From UBA6183 sp964545895 (GTDB lineage Bacteria > Bacteroidota > Bacteroidia > UKL13-3): 46,570 nt of DNA. Positions within the stretch are counted from its first letter, which is position 1, and every line of letters starts with the position of its first letter. Shown here piece by piece: positions 18,927-27,964 of this stretch. The position numbers and the translations under genes are program-made. The notes below the pieces were generated by a model. The model was given only the letters and a program-made list of their open reading frames with translations, had not been told where the DNA came from and did not search any database. The stretch lies in assembly GCA_964545895.1 (NCBI GenBank), contig CAZJHS010000013.1:1-46570 (forward strand), read 5' to 3'.

Positions 18927-21900
18927 ATGAAAAACAAACAACTTTTATTGTTGCTGTTATTTGTTTTGTTTCAGAAACTAGTATTAGCATCGGCTCCAGC
19001 ATGGAGTGTAAACCCCGCATCGTTTCAGTATTCCATGACAGTAACAGCTATTGCAAATGTGAATTGCGTTGAACTAACCAATCCTAGCAATAGAGTTGCA
19101 GCATTTGTAGGTGCCGATTGCCGCGGCACAGCGCTTACAAGTACAGTAATTAATGGAAAATACATCGCTTCTATGGTGGTGTACAGTAACAGTGCATCAG
19201 GCGAGGCCGTTACCTTTAAAATTTACAACGCAGCAAACGATGTAGTATACAACGCAGTTGCAACAGCAGCATTTCAAGATAATGCAGCATTTGGAGTAAC
19301 ATCAAGCCCATTTGTAATTAACAACAATAATGCACCTACTGCACTTGCACTAAGTAGCAATACTGTTTTAGAAGGCGCAACAACTGGTACTTTAGTGGGC
19401 AGTTTAAGCTCAACAGATGCTGATGCTGGTCAAACATTTACTTATTCACTTGTGTCTGGAAGCGGCAGTACTGATAACAGTAAGTTTGTTATTTCGGGTA
19501 ATCAATTGCAAACAGCTTATAATTTTAACTATGCTGTTCAAAACACATTTAGTGTTAGAGTAAGAACAACGGATAACCTAAGCTGCAGTTTTGAGCAAAC
19601 ATTTACCATTTCATTAATTGATGTAAACACAGCACCAACTGCTATTTTCATTAGCGACTCAACAGTAAACGAAAACAGCCCAGCGCTAACTGTTTTGGGT
19701 TCATTTACTGCATTAGATAACGACTTAAACGACAGCTATACTTATAGCTTAGTATCGGGTACAGGCAGTACAGATAATGCAAGTTTTAATATCAATGGAA
19801 ATGCATTACGTACATTGGCTATGTTTAATTACGAAACAAAATCATCATACAGTATACGTGTTAGAGTTACTGATGCTGCTAACAATACATTTGATCGCAT
19901 TTTTACTGTATTGATAAAAGATGTAAATGATGCGCCAACTAACATATTGGTAAACGGAAATACAACCGGAACCACCTTTGCCGAAAACAAACCATTAGGA
20001 GCAGTTATTGCTAATTTATCTACTACTGACGAAGATGTAGCAAATACATTTACTTACAGCTTTGTAAACACAGCAGGTAATAACAACAGCGACTTTACAA
20101 TTATTGGAAGTCAGTTGCGCACCAACAATAGCTTTGATTTTGAAACTCGCCAAAACTATGTGGTGTTTGTACAAACTAATGATGGAAATGGCGGTTTATT
20201 TACCAAACAACTTTTACTTACAGTAGTAGATAGTAATGATGCACCAACAGCTATAAACATTACCAATACCAACATTACAGAGAATTTAACTACACACACG
20301 TTTATTGGTAAATTATCAGCTACTGATGCTGATGCAACAGGAAGCTATACTTACACTTTGGTAAATGGTACTGGAAGTAGTGGAAACGCAAACTTTACTA
20401 TTAGTAATGATAGTTTGTATTCAAACACTTCTTTTGACTATGAAGTAGCAAGCAGTTACAGCATAAGAGTAAATGTTAACGATGGTAGTTTTGGAACATT
20501 CCAACAAACGTTTACCGTTAACATTAACAATGCAAATGATACACCAACAGATTTAAACATCACCTCAAATCAAATTGCAGAATCGCTTCCATCAAACACC
20601 ACGGTAGGCACACTATCTACTGCCGATCAAGATGTAACCAATACCTTTATTTACACGTTAGTGGCTGGTGTAGGAAGCACAGATAACAATAGCTTTAATA
20701 TTTCGGGCAACACCCTTCGCTCGTCTGTTTCGTTTGATTATGAAACTAAAAACAGCTATTCGGTAAGAGTAAGAACAACAGACAATGGCGGTTCGTATTT
20801 CGAAAAAGTATTAACCGTACAAATTACTGATGTGGTAGATGCACCAACAAACATCAATATATCAAACGATACAATTAACGAAAACCTACCTACCAATACT
20901 TTAATTGGTACGCTTACAGGTGTAAGTCAAGACCCAGCAGTTACTTTCACTTACACGTTTGATAACAGCATTTCGGGTAATGATAACAGCAGTTTTATTA
21001 TTGCTGGCAACCAAATACGTAGCAACGCATCATACAACTACGAAGCAAAAAATGTGTACACCATATATGTAAATGCAAGTACAAGCGCTACTACATCATA
21101 CACTAAACTAATTCAAATTATGGTGCGTAATCAAAACGATGCACCAACTGATATGGCTTTAAGCTATAATACCATTAAAGAAAACAAACCAGCACATGTT
21201 TACATTGGTTCGTTCTCTACTTCAGATGCAGATGCAAATAGCACCTTTACTTATAGCTTAGTAAGCGGAATTGGAGCAACCAATAACGCATTATTTACAG
21301 TTAGTAATGATAGTTTATATAGTGCAGCTACACTTGATTTTGAACAACAAAATTCATTCTCAATCCGTGTACAAGCAACCGATAACGGAAGTTTAAATAC
21401 CCAAAAAGTATTTACCATTATGGTTAGTGATAGTAATGATGCACCAACAGCTGTTAACTTAAATACTAGTGCAGTTTACGAAAACTTACCAGCCGCAACG
21501 GTGGTTGCCACAATAAGCACGGTTGATGCTGATGCGGGCCAAACGTTTACTTACAGCTTAGTAAGTGGTGTTGGTTCAAACGACAATAACATGTTTAATA
21601 TTTTTGGTGGTCAATTACGCACCAATGCCATGTTTGATTACGAAACAAAAAACAGTTATAAAGTTCGCATACAAACAAACGATGGAAATGGCGGTATTTA
21701 TGCCGATTCGTTTACAGTTTATGTATTAAACAATAACGATGCACCAACCAACATGGCATTAAGCAATAATATTTTTGTTGAAAACAGAAATGTAAATAGT
21801 GTTGTTGGAACATTCAGTACAACCGATCAAGATCCAAGCGACTTATTTATATACTCTTTTGCAAATGTTACGGGCAACGATAACAGCGCATTCTTCATTA

Positions 21901-24104
21901 ATGGAAATCAATTACGTAGCAATACCAACTTTGATTTTGAAGGTAAACAAGTGTACACCATTTATGTGCAAACAAACGATGGCGCAGCAACCTATACCAA
22001 ACAGTTTATTATAAACGTGGCCGATAGCAACGATGCACCAACCAACGTAATGATGAGCAACAATACTGTTAGTGAAAATCTAACTGCAAATGCGTTTGTA
22101 GGCATGCTATACAGCACCGATGCCGATGCAAGCAATACCTTTACGTACTCATTAGTTAATGGCAACGGAAGCACTAACAATAACAGCTTTATTATTCGCA
22201 ACGATAGTTTACTAACCAATAGCACATTTAACTTCGAGGCAAAATCAAGCTATAGTATCAGAATTAAAACTACTGATAACGGTGGTTTAGGTTACGAAAA
22301 ACAGTTTGAAGTTGTTATTAATAATGCTAATGATGTACCAACAGATATTACACTTTCGGCTAACGAGTTAACCGAAAACAGATTATCACGTACGTTAATT
22401 GGAAACCTTACCACTACCGATCAAGATGTAGCAAATACATTTACTTACTCAATGGTTAGTGGTGCAGGCGATGCAGATAATGCTTCGTTTATTTTAATTG
22501 GCAACGAATTACGTAGCAACAAAAACTTTAACTACGAGGCCAAGAAAACCTATACAGTACGCATTCAAAGTAATGATGGTAACGGTGGTTCAACCGAAAA
22601 AGCGTTTACCATTATTATAGTTGATAGCAACGATGCTCCAACAAACATTGTGTTAAGCACCAATATTGTTGCCGAAAACATGGCTATTGGTAGCAAGGTT
22701 TGCGATTTAAGCACTATCGACCAAGATACTACAGATAGTTTCTTGTATAGCTTTGCAAATGTTACAGGTAACAATAACAGTAACTTCTTAATTATTGGCA
22801 ACGAGTTACGTACTAACAATATTTTTGATTACGAAACTAAGAACTTTTATATAGTTGTATTAAGCACAACAGATGCTGCAGGTGCAACATTTACTAAGCA
22901 ATTTGTTATTAATATTAAAGATAGCGTTGATGCACCAACCTCATTGGATTTAAGCAATAATTCAGTAAGTGAAAACCGCCCAGTTGATGAGTATGTTGGA
23001 ACACTAACTACAGCAGATGCTGACCAATTTGATAACTTTAATTACACATTAGTTGCTGGTGCTGGTTCAACAGATAATGCAAGCTTTAAAATTGTAAACG
23101 ATAGTTTATTAACCAACGCAAGTTTTAACTACGAGGTTAAAAAATTATTCCGCATACGAGTTAGAGTTACAGATGTAACCAACGCAAGTATAGAGCGCAT
23201 GTTTGTGATTAATATTGACGATGCCAACGATGCACCAACATTGGTTTCGTTAAGTAACAATACTTTATTAGAAAACAAATCAACCCTAACAGAAGTTGGC
23301 CAGTTTACTACTACTGATGTAGATGCGGTAGATGCATTTACTTATACCTTAATAGCAGGTGCAGGTAGTACAGATAACAGCTCGTTTATTATTGAAGGTA
23401 GCACATTGCGTAGCAACTTTACTGCAAACTTCGAAAACAAAAACACCTATTCAGTTCGTGTAGCTTCGGCAGATAAAGGCGGAGATATAGTAGAGAGTGT
23501 GTTTGTAATAAACATTGTTGATGTAAGCGAAAAACCAAGTATAGATAACCAATTATTTAGTGTTTCTGAAAACGATTCGGTAAATACTTTAATTGGTACA
23601 TTGGTATCATCAAGCCCGGATGCAGGTGCTAATTTGAAATACAGCTTCCAAAGTGTAAATCCTTATTTCGCTATCGATTCGGCAACAGGTAATGTAACTA
23701 CACTTGCTAAAATTGATTACGAAAAAAATCATGAGTTTACCTTTAAAGTAATTGTTACCGATTTGCAAGGCACATCATTATACGATACAGCGTATTTAAC
23801 CATCAATGTATTGGATGCTATTGAGACTAAACAAGCATTACCGGCTAACAATTACATGTCGCCAAATAGCGATGGTATTAATGATGTATTTGCTATAGAT
23901 AATCCATCGCTTTATGTTGATTACAGTTTGTCTGTGTTTAACGAAAATGGAATGGAAGTATACCACATTGCAAATAATTACAACAACGATTGGGATGGCA
24001 CCTACAATGGCAAGAAATTGCCAACTGGAGTTTACTTCTTTGTGTTTAGCAATAGCAAAACCGGAGATAAATTTAAAGGAGCATTAAACATTGTTAACGA
24101 ATAA
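18927..24104 (+). CDS. Cadherin-repeat T9SS type-B (CHU_C) secreted adhesin-like protein
   Basis: 1725 aa. A signal peptide (about 1-22) is followed by a roughly 105-residue module (25-130, APAWSVNPASFQYSMTV) also found in the preceding giant protein. Then come 15 cadherin-like repeats of about 100 residues (135-1632). Fourteen follow a DAPTNI, ENLP, GTLSTTDADA, FTYSLVSG, FDYETKNSYSVRV, TDNGG plan, and the last is a more classical cadherin repeat. The tail (about 1634-1725) is the gliding-motility-associated C-terminal domain CHU_C: NYMSPNSDGINDVF, YSLSVFNENGMEVY and WDGTYNGKKLPTGVYFFVF. CHU_C is the type-B T9SS sorting signal, as in SprB-like adhesins, whose export depends on a SprF-family protein; such a gene follows 14 nt downstream. 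The repeats are Asp-rich at positions that bind calcium in cadherins. Expected role: surface adhesion or gliding. Confidence 0.94.
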   Translation: MKNKQLLLLLLFVLFQKLVLASAPAWSVNPASFQYSMTVTAIANVNCVELTNPSNRVAAFVGADCRGTALTSTVINGKYIASMVVYSNSASGEAVTFKIYNAANDVVYNAVATAAFQDNAAFGVTSSPFVINNNNAPTALALSSNTVLEGATTGTLVGSLSSTDADAGQTFTYSLVSGSGSTDNSKFVISGNQLQTAYNFNYAVQNTFSVRVRTTDNLSCSFEQTFTISLIDVNTAPTAIFISDSTVNENSPALTVLGSFTALDNDLNDSYTYSLVSGTGSTDNASFNINGNALRTLAMFNYETKSSYSIRVRVTDAANNTFDRIFTVLIKDVNDAPTNILVNGNTTGTTFAENKPLGAVIANLSTTDEDVANTFTYSFVNTAGNNNSDFTIIGSQLRTNNSFDFETRQNYVVFVQTNDGNGGLFTKQLLLTVVDSNDAPTAINITNTNITENLTTHTFIGKLSATDADATGSYTYTLVNGTGSSGNANFTISNDSLYSNTSFDYEVASSYSIRVNVNDGSFGTFQQTFTVNINNANDTPTDLNITSNQIAESLPSNTTVGTLSTADQDVTNTFIYTLVAGVGSTDNNSFNISGNTLRSSVSFDYETKNSYSVRVRTTDNGGSYFEKVLTVQITDVVDAPTNINISNDTINENLPTNTLIGTLTGVSQDPAVTFTYTFDNSISGNDNSSFIIAGNQIRSNASYNYEAKNVYTIYVNASTSATTSYTKLIQIMVRNQNDAPTDMALSYNTIKENKPAHVYIGSFSTSDADANSTFTYSLVSGIGATNNALFTVSNDSLYSAATLDFEQQNSFSIRVQATDNGSLNTQKVFTIMVSDSNDAPTAVNLNTSAVYENLPAATVVATISTVDADAGQTFTYSLVSGVGSNDNNMFNIFGGQLRTNAMFDYETKNSYKVRIQTNDGNGGIYADSFTVYVLNNNDAPTNMALSNNIFVENRNVNSVVGTFSTTDQDPSDLFIYSFANVTGNDNSAFFINGNQLRSNTNFDFEGKQVYTIYVQTNDGAATYTKQFIINVADSNDAPTNVMMSNNTVSENLTANAFVGMLYSTDADASNTFTYSLVNGNGSTNNNSFIIRNDSLLTNSTFNFEAKSSYSIRIKTTDNGGLGYEKQFEVVINNANDVPTDITLSANELTENRLSRTLIGNLTTTDQDVANTFTYSMVSGAGDADNASFILIGNELRSNKNFNYEAKKTYTVRIQSNDGNGGSTEKAFTIIIVDSNDAPTNIVLSTNIVAENMAIGSKVCDLSTIDQDTTDSFLYSFANVTGNNNSNFLIIGNELRTNNIFDYETKNFYIVVLSTTDAAGATFTKQFVINIKDSVDAPTSLDLSNNSVSENRPVDEYVGTLTTADADQFDNFNYTLVAGAGSTDNASFKIVNDSLLTNASFNYEVKKLFRIRVRVTDVTNASIERMFVINIDDANDAPTLVSLSNNTLLENKSTLTEVGQFTTTDVDAVDAFTYTLIAGAGSTDNSSFIIEGSTLRSNFTANFENKNTYSVRVASADKGGDIVESVFVINIVDVSEKPSIDNQLFSVSENDSVNTLIGTLVSSSPDAGANLKYSFQSVNPYFAIDSATGNVTTLAKIDYEKNHEFTFKVIVTDLQGTSLYDTAYLTINVLDAIETKQALPANNYMSPNSDGINDVFAIDNPSLYVDYSLSVFNENGMEVYHIANNYNNDWDGTYNGKKLPTGVYFFVFSNSKTGDKFKGALNIVNE
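19329..23820 (+). repeat. 15 tandem cadherin-like coding repeats of about 300 bp, period-3 ordering
   Basis: Repeats 2 to 14 (19629-23528) follow an A-B-C, A-B-C order. A repeats (2, 5, 8, 11, 14) mostly carry VxG-G-xxDN and YSxRV-type segments. B repeats (3, 6, 9, 12) start DAPTN, have an E/Q-D pair instead of DADA, contain GNxNS and end with TK-Q/L. C repeats (4, 7, 10, 13) contain DAD and the phrase NDSL. The true repeat unit is thus about 900 bp. Repeat 1 partly resembles C, and repeat 15 is of another type. Confidence 0.85.
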
Positions 24105-24110
24105 GGAGGA
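24102..24110 (+). promoter_or_regulatory. Full Shine-Dalgarno site overlapping the upstream stop codon
   Basis: TAAGGAGGA: the TAA is the stop of the cadherin gene, and GGAGG ends 9 nt before the ATG at 24119. Most other starts in this window lack a recognisable SD, as is usual in Bacteroidota. The site fixes the PorP/SprF start and suggests reinitiation or strong translation. Confidence 0.8.
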
Positions 24111-24118
24111 AACATTAT

Positions 24119-25261
24119 ATGAAATTGTTTAATAAAATATATACAACCCTATTAGCTGGCGCATTAATTGGCGGTTCGGTACAAGCCCAAGATCGTGCTA
24201 ATTTTTACACCAATTTGCTTAATCCATTTTTAAGCAACCCAGCGATGGCTGGTAGCCAAGAAAACATACATGCTGTTTTTAACGCTAAAACGCTTGTTGG
24301 TGGCATAGAATCATCACCACGTTTGGTAAACTTTGGCATACACACACCATTTGCAAGAAATACCGGTGGTATTGGTGCCAAAGTAATTAGCCAATGGAGT
24401 GGAGCGTTTCAAACTGTAAATGCTGAAGCTGCTTACAGTAAGTTAGTGCGCTTAACAACCAATCATACCTTAAGCCTTGGCTTAAGTATGGGATTTGCAC
24501 AAACCAATTTACGCACCGATTTATTTACCTCGCAAGTAAATTTAGCTGATCCTACGTTTAACAGCAGTAGCTTAAACAAAGTATTGCTTACTGCAGGTGC
24601 AGGTATGGTGTATCGTTATAAAAAGCAATTAGAAGTTTACGCTTCATCGCCTATGATGTTAACAGGTGCACAAAGCTTAAACGGATTTTTTATTGCAGGT
24701 GCTAAATATGTATTTAACTTGGATGAAGATGGAACTTATCGTTTAAGACCAATTGTTAACTATTATAACTTTGTTACGGCACCTAAATTGGTTGATGTGT
24801 TAGCAAATGTGAGCTGGAACGAAACCGTTTCGTTTACTACGGGATACCGTACCAACGGAGCGGTTGTGGCAGGTTTAGGCTTTAACTTTAAAAACGTATT
24901 GGTTAGCTACAACTACTATCACAATACAGGAAATCTTCACAATTTAGCTCCAGCATCAAACGAAATTGCTATTGCTTTTAACTTTAAAAAGCCAGAGCGT
25001 CAGGTTAAGAAAAAACCAGAGGTAGTTAATGAGCAAATTATTACCGATCAAATTGATAAGGTAAATGATAAGATTAATGGCCTTATTAACATTGAAAAAT
25101 CGAACCCTGGTTTGGTTAATGTTAAAAACGAAATGGTAAAATTAAACAAAGAGCTAGAGCGTATTTTAACTAAATATAAAATCGAAAACATTGATCAATT
25201 AAAACGCATTAAAGAGTTACAAACTAATATTGAACTGTTAATTGCTAAGTACAATGACTAA
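24119..25261 (+). CDS. PorP/SprF family T9SS outer-membrane protein with C-terminal coiled coil
   Basis: 380 aa. Signal peptide MKLFNKIYTTLLAGALIGGS ending VQA-Q, then the family hallmark FYTNLLNPFLSNPAMAGS and a beta-barrel of alternating strands (HTPFARNTGGIGAKV, LGLSMGFAQTNL, FIAGAKYVFN, TGYRTNGAVVAGLGFNF, VSYNYYHNTG) ending near residue 285. Members sit in the outer membrane and bind or retain T9SS cargo; SprF is required for secreting the type-B cargo SprB. Unusually, about 95 residues beyond the barrel are Lys/Glu-rich and helical with heptad-like spacing (IDKVNDKINGLI, MVKLNKELERIL, IKELQTNIELLI), so a periplasmic coiled coil is likely. It follows the CHU_C cadherin gene by 14 nt with a strong SD and overlaps the OmpA-like gene by 8 nt, so the three probably form one operon and complex. 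Confidence 0.93.
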   Translation: MKLFNKIYTTLLAGALIGGSVQAQDRANFYTNLLNPFLSNPAMAGSQENIHAVFNAKTLVGGIESSPRLVNFGIHTPFARNTGGIGAKVISQWSGAFQTVNAEAAYSKLVRLTTNHTLSLGLSMGFAQTNLRTDLFTSQVNLADPTFNSSSLNKVLLTAGAGMVYRYKKQLEVYASSPMMLTGAQSLNGFFIAGAKYVFNLDEDGTYRLRPIVNYYNFVTAPKLVDVLANVSWNETVSFTTGYRTNGAVVAGLGFNFKNVLVSYNYYHNTGNLHNLAPASNEIAIAFNFKKPERQVKKKPEVVNEQIITDQIDKVNDKINGLINIEKSNPGLVNVKNEMVKLNKELERILTKYKIENIDQLKRIKELQTNIELLIAKYND

Positions 25262-25931
25262 GGTTTTAAAAACATTATTAATGAGTTGTGCATTGCTAGC
25301 ATGTTATGCTGGCCATGCACAAACACAACGCGACAGTAACAATGCCGAAATTAAAAAGCAGGCATTAGAAATGCGAGAGCGCGTGAATAAATACATGGCC
25401 GATAAGTTGATGGAACAACCTGCTACACCAAATGGTGGCACGTTAAACGCAGCAACAAAATCAATGATAGATTCGATTGCTAATTTAATTGCAATTCAAC
25501 AAGCCCAAATTAGCCAATTAGCAACCAACTTTACCGAGTTAAAAAAGGCTGTTGAAACGGTAGCAAAAAAGCAAGTTAATGCAGAGATTAAGGATGTTTT
25601 AGAAGCTGGTTTTCAGATGGTTGGTCCCAATCAGTTAATTTTATATTTTCCGTTTGATGGGTACCAACTTAATGCTGCTCAAATAAAGGTATTGGGTAAG
25701 TTTATGGGCGCTAAACAAATTAAATCGATTACCCTTAAGGGTTACACCGATTGGGTAGGAACCGAGCGCCACAACAGCGCCTTGGCTAAGTTTAGATGTG
25801 GTAATGTGGCCCTAAACATTGGTAAAAGATGCACCAATATAAAACAAGAGGTTTTTATTAATTGCTCAACCGAAGATAGAAACGTAAAAACTCAACTTTG
25901 CCGTAAGGTGGAGATTTATTTGAATAGATAA
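25254..25931 (+). CDS. OmpA-family C-terminal domain protein, probable partner of PorP/SprF
   Basis: 225 aa from the ATG at 25254 (a TTG at 25242 is also in frame but adds nothing signal-like). The export signal MTKVLKTLLMSCALLACYAG could be cut before Gln after GHA, or act as a lipobox at LLAC. A helical linker (about 30-105) with KKAVETVAKKQ follows. Then comes an OmpA-like peptidoglycan-binding fold: LILYFPFDGYQLNAAQIKVL, ITLKGYTDWVGTERHNSALAKFRCGNVA and VFINCSTEDRN. It overlaps the PorP/SprF gene by 8 nt. PorP/SprF genes are often followed by OmpA-domain genes in Bacteroidota; the domain would tether the outer-membrane protein to peptidoglycan. Four Cys residues in the second half might form disulfides. 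Confidence 0.85.
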   Translation: MTKVLKTLLMSCALLACYAGHAQTQRDSNNAEIKKQALEMRERVNKYMADKLMEQPATPNGGTLNAATKSMIDSIANLIAIQQAQISQLATNFTELKKAVETVAKKQVNAEIKDVLEAGFQMVGPNQLILYFPFDGYQLNAAQIKVLGKFMGAKQIKSITLKGYTDWVGTERHNSALAKFRCGNVALNIGKRCTNIKQEVFINCSTEDRNVKTQLCRKVEIYLNR

Positions 25932-25950
25932 CGATAATCATAATTGATTT

Positions 25951-25980
25951 AAAAGCCACCTTAGGGTGGCTTTTGTTTTT
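25951..25980 (+). terminator. Rho-independent terminator of the cadherin-porP-ompA operon
   Basis: A 10-bp stem AAAAGCCACC / GGTGGCTTTT with loop TTAG is followed by GTTTTT. It starts 20 nt after the stop of the OmpA-like gene. Confidence 0.9.
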
Positions 25981-26051
25981 TATTGGGTTGATGTAGCAAT
26001 CCTAAATGGTAATTCTTTTGGGATTAGGTACATTTGGTAAAATATCCCATT

Positions 26052-27938
26052 ATGCGCCATGTTTTAACAGTTAGCTGTTTGCTTTATTTATGTTGCTTAT
26101 TCAGTTATGCTCAAACCGCAGCTGATTTGCCGCAATTAATACCCTTTAAACAAAAAGGAAACTTCGGATTCAAAACACAAAACAATCAAATTGTTATTCC
26201 TGCGGTGTATAAAAACGTTGGACTGTTTGTACATGGGAAAGCCATTGTATCAAAAGATATAAATGGCAAAAGATTAACAGGAGTTATTGACACTATTGGC
26301 CATGAAGTTGTACCTATAAAGTACAGATTGTTGTATGGTATATTTAATGATGGAAGAGGTTTTGAAACCAATGGTTTTATAGCAGCAGATGCTTGCTTTA
26401 CTGTTATTATTGATGATGAGAAATACATAAATAAAATGGGTGTATTGGATAGGAATGGTGATATAGTTTTGGAACCTGATTATTTATATATACAACCCCG
26501 TTTTAATGATAGGATAGGTGTGGTGTTTGAGGTAAGAAAACGTATTGAATCTGACGAAAAAACGGCTATTTATAACTCGTTGGGAAAATGTATATTTCCA
26601 TTTAGCAAGGGTAATGTTTTAAGTGATTGGGAAAATCAAATGCGCGGCTTACCTAAAAAAACTGAACCATCAAAAGAACAACTATTAAAAGCAGATACCA
26701 CGCAGGCATATACTTATGTGCAAGGATTGCATTTACATGGATTTCCTTTAAATCAGGCCATTGTAAAAGATAAAAAAACTACACTGTTTGGAGTATATAA
26801 TTTGGCAACTAAAAAATACATTTTACCTCCAACTTATATTTACATAAGGGTATTGGGTAATGCACATTTAGTATGCATCTTGCCCGATAAAAAAGCTAAA
26901 AAACTGGTTTATAACCAAGCCTATCAGGTTATAGATAGCCTTGATAGCAAAAGAGAATTTAATTTTATGTGGGGCAGTCAGTTTTCATATAACAACTCTG
27001 GTGTGGTATACAGTGGTAATTATAAACCCCTCAATAATTCAGGTAATCAACGTTCAAGACAAAAACATTTCCCCAAACTTGGGTTAATATTAATTATAGA
27101 TAAAAACCTGAATACAGTTGGCGTTTTTGATACACTAAGTAATGTGGTTTTTGAAACCTCATTAGCAACTAAATATTTGTATGATGATCCTGCTTTTGAT
27201 GATGATGTTGAAGATAAACTAGAACAGGCGGAGACTTTGGATACCATAATAAAATATTTTCGCATTGGGTTTGCTCCACTTGCCGAAAATGCCTCTTCAA
27301 ATAAATTTCGCACTTCGCCTGATGGGCAAGTTTATTACGGCCTATTTGGAGGTAAATTGGTGACAATGCCGGCAAAGGATGTTGAACGATTTCCTATGAT
27401 TAAAAGAGATGGGATTAAACTTGTTTTTGAGTTTATAAATGGCAAGCAAATTCCCTTACCACAGGATCTTCGATATTTATTGCTCTTTGGATCCGACTCT
27501 ATGTATGCCGCTAAACATATTACTTCTAAAGATTTTTATGAGGTTGATTTAACAGGAAAACTCAGATTACTTATGGATAGGGAGCGCTTAGCTTTAATTG
27601 CACGCATAAATCAAACAGTTAAGCCCGTGGTTAATAATTGTTTCTCATGCACTTTTCAAAAACCGATTATGCTTAATCAAAACTGGATATGGGAGTATCA
27701 ACAGTTTTCTTCCAACGAATTAAGCATACCACTTCCTAACTTGGTACCACAGGCCAATTCTTCATCGGCCAAAATAGATTTATCAAGTGGCCGGTACTTT
27801 TTCTTTCACCGCACTACATTAAAGGTATTTGGTATTTATAAAAAGCATCAAGGCATTGTGCCAACTCCATATTACGCTTTGTTTAGGGTAAATCGTAAAA
27901 ATGGGGAATTGAAAAATTACCTCATAAAAAAATTCTGA
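26052..27938 (+). CDS. Secreted WG-repeat-like protein
   Basis: 628 aa from the ATG at 26052 (MRHVLTVSCLLYLCCLFSYA-Q, a clear signal peptide). A TTG 18 nt upstream is in frame but would only lengthen the signal peptide. The N-terminal 250 residues hold degenerate WG/KWG-type repeats: GNFGFKTQNNQIVIPAVYKNVGLF, GVIDTIGHEVVPIKY, MGVLDRNGDIVLEPDYLYI and FGVYNLATKKYILPPTY. The rest continues as a beta-rich chain with GVFDTLSNVVFET and no recognised catalytic motif. WG-repeat proteins form beta-propeller- or solenoid-like exported proteins of uncertain role. No sorting domain is seen at the C-terminus (FRVNRKNGELKNYLIKKF). A TACATTTG (26029-26036) fits a -7 box about 16 nt before the ATG, without a matching -33. 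Confidence 0.75.
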   Translation: MRHVLTVSCLLYLCCLFSYAQTAADLPQLIPFKQKGNFGFKTQNNQIVIPAVYKNVGLFVHGKAIVSKDINGKRLTGVIDTIGHEVVPIKYRLLYGIFNDGRGFETNGFIAADACFTVIIDDEKYINKMGVLDRNGDIVLEPDYLYIQPRFNDRIGVVFEVRKRIESDEKTAIYNSLGKCIFPFSKGNVLSDWENQMRGLPKKTEPSKEQLLKADTTQAYTYVQGLHLHGFPLNQAIVKDKKTTLFGVYNLATKKYILPPTYIYIRVLGNAHLVCILPDKKAKKLVYNQAYQVIDSLDSKREFNFMWGSQFSYNNSGVVYSGNYKPLNNSGNQRSRQKHFPKLGLILIIDKNLNTVGVFDTLSNVVFETSLATKYLYDDPAFDDDVEDKLEQAETLDTIIKYFRIGFAPLAENASSNKFRTSPDGQVYYGLFGGKLVTMPAKDVERFPMIKRDGIKLVFEFINGKQIPLPQDLRYLLLFGSDSMYAAKHITSKDFYEVDLTGKLRLLMDRERLALIARINQTVKPVVNNCFSCTFQKPIMLNQNWIWEYQQFSSNELSIPLPNLVPQANSSSAKIDLSSGRYFFFHRTTLKVFGIYKKHQGIVPTPYYALFRVNRKNGELKNYLIKKF

Positions 27939-27964
27939 AGATAAAATAGTTACAAGGGTTGCTT

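Noticed and set aside
18875..19072. Small plus-strand frame overlapping the start of the cadherin gene
   Set aside because: It begins inside the terminator and lies in another frame of the cadherin gene.
26034..26051. TTG start for the WG-repeat protein
   Set aside because: ATG at 26052 begins a standard signal peptide; the TTG also overlaps the likely -7 box.
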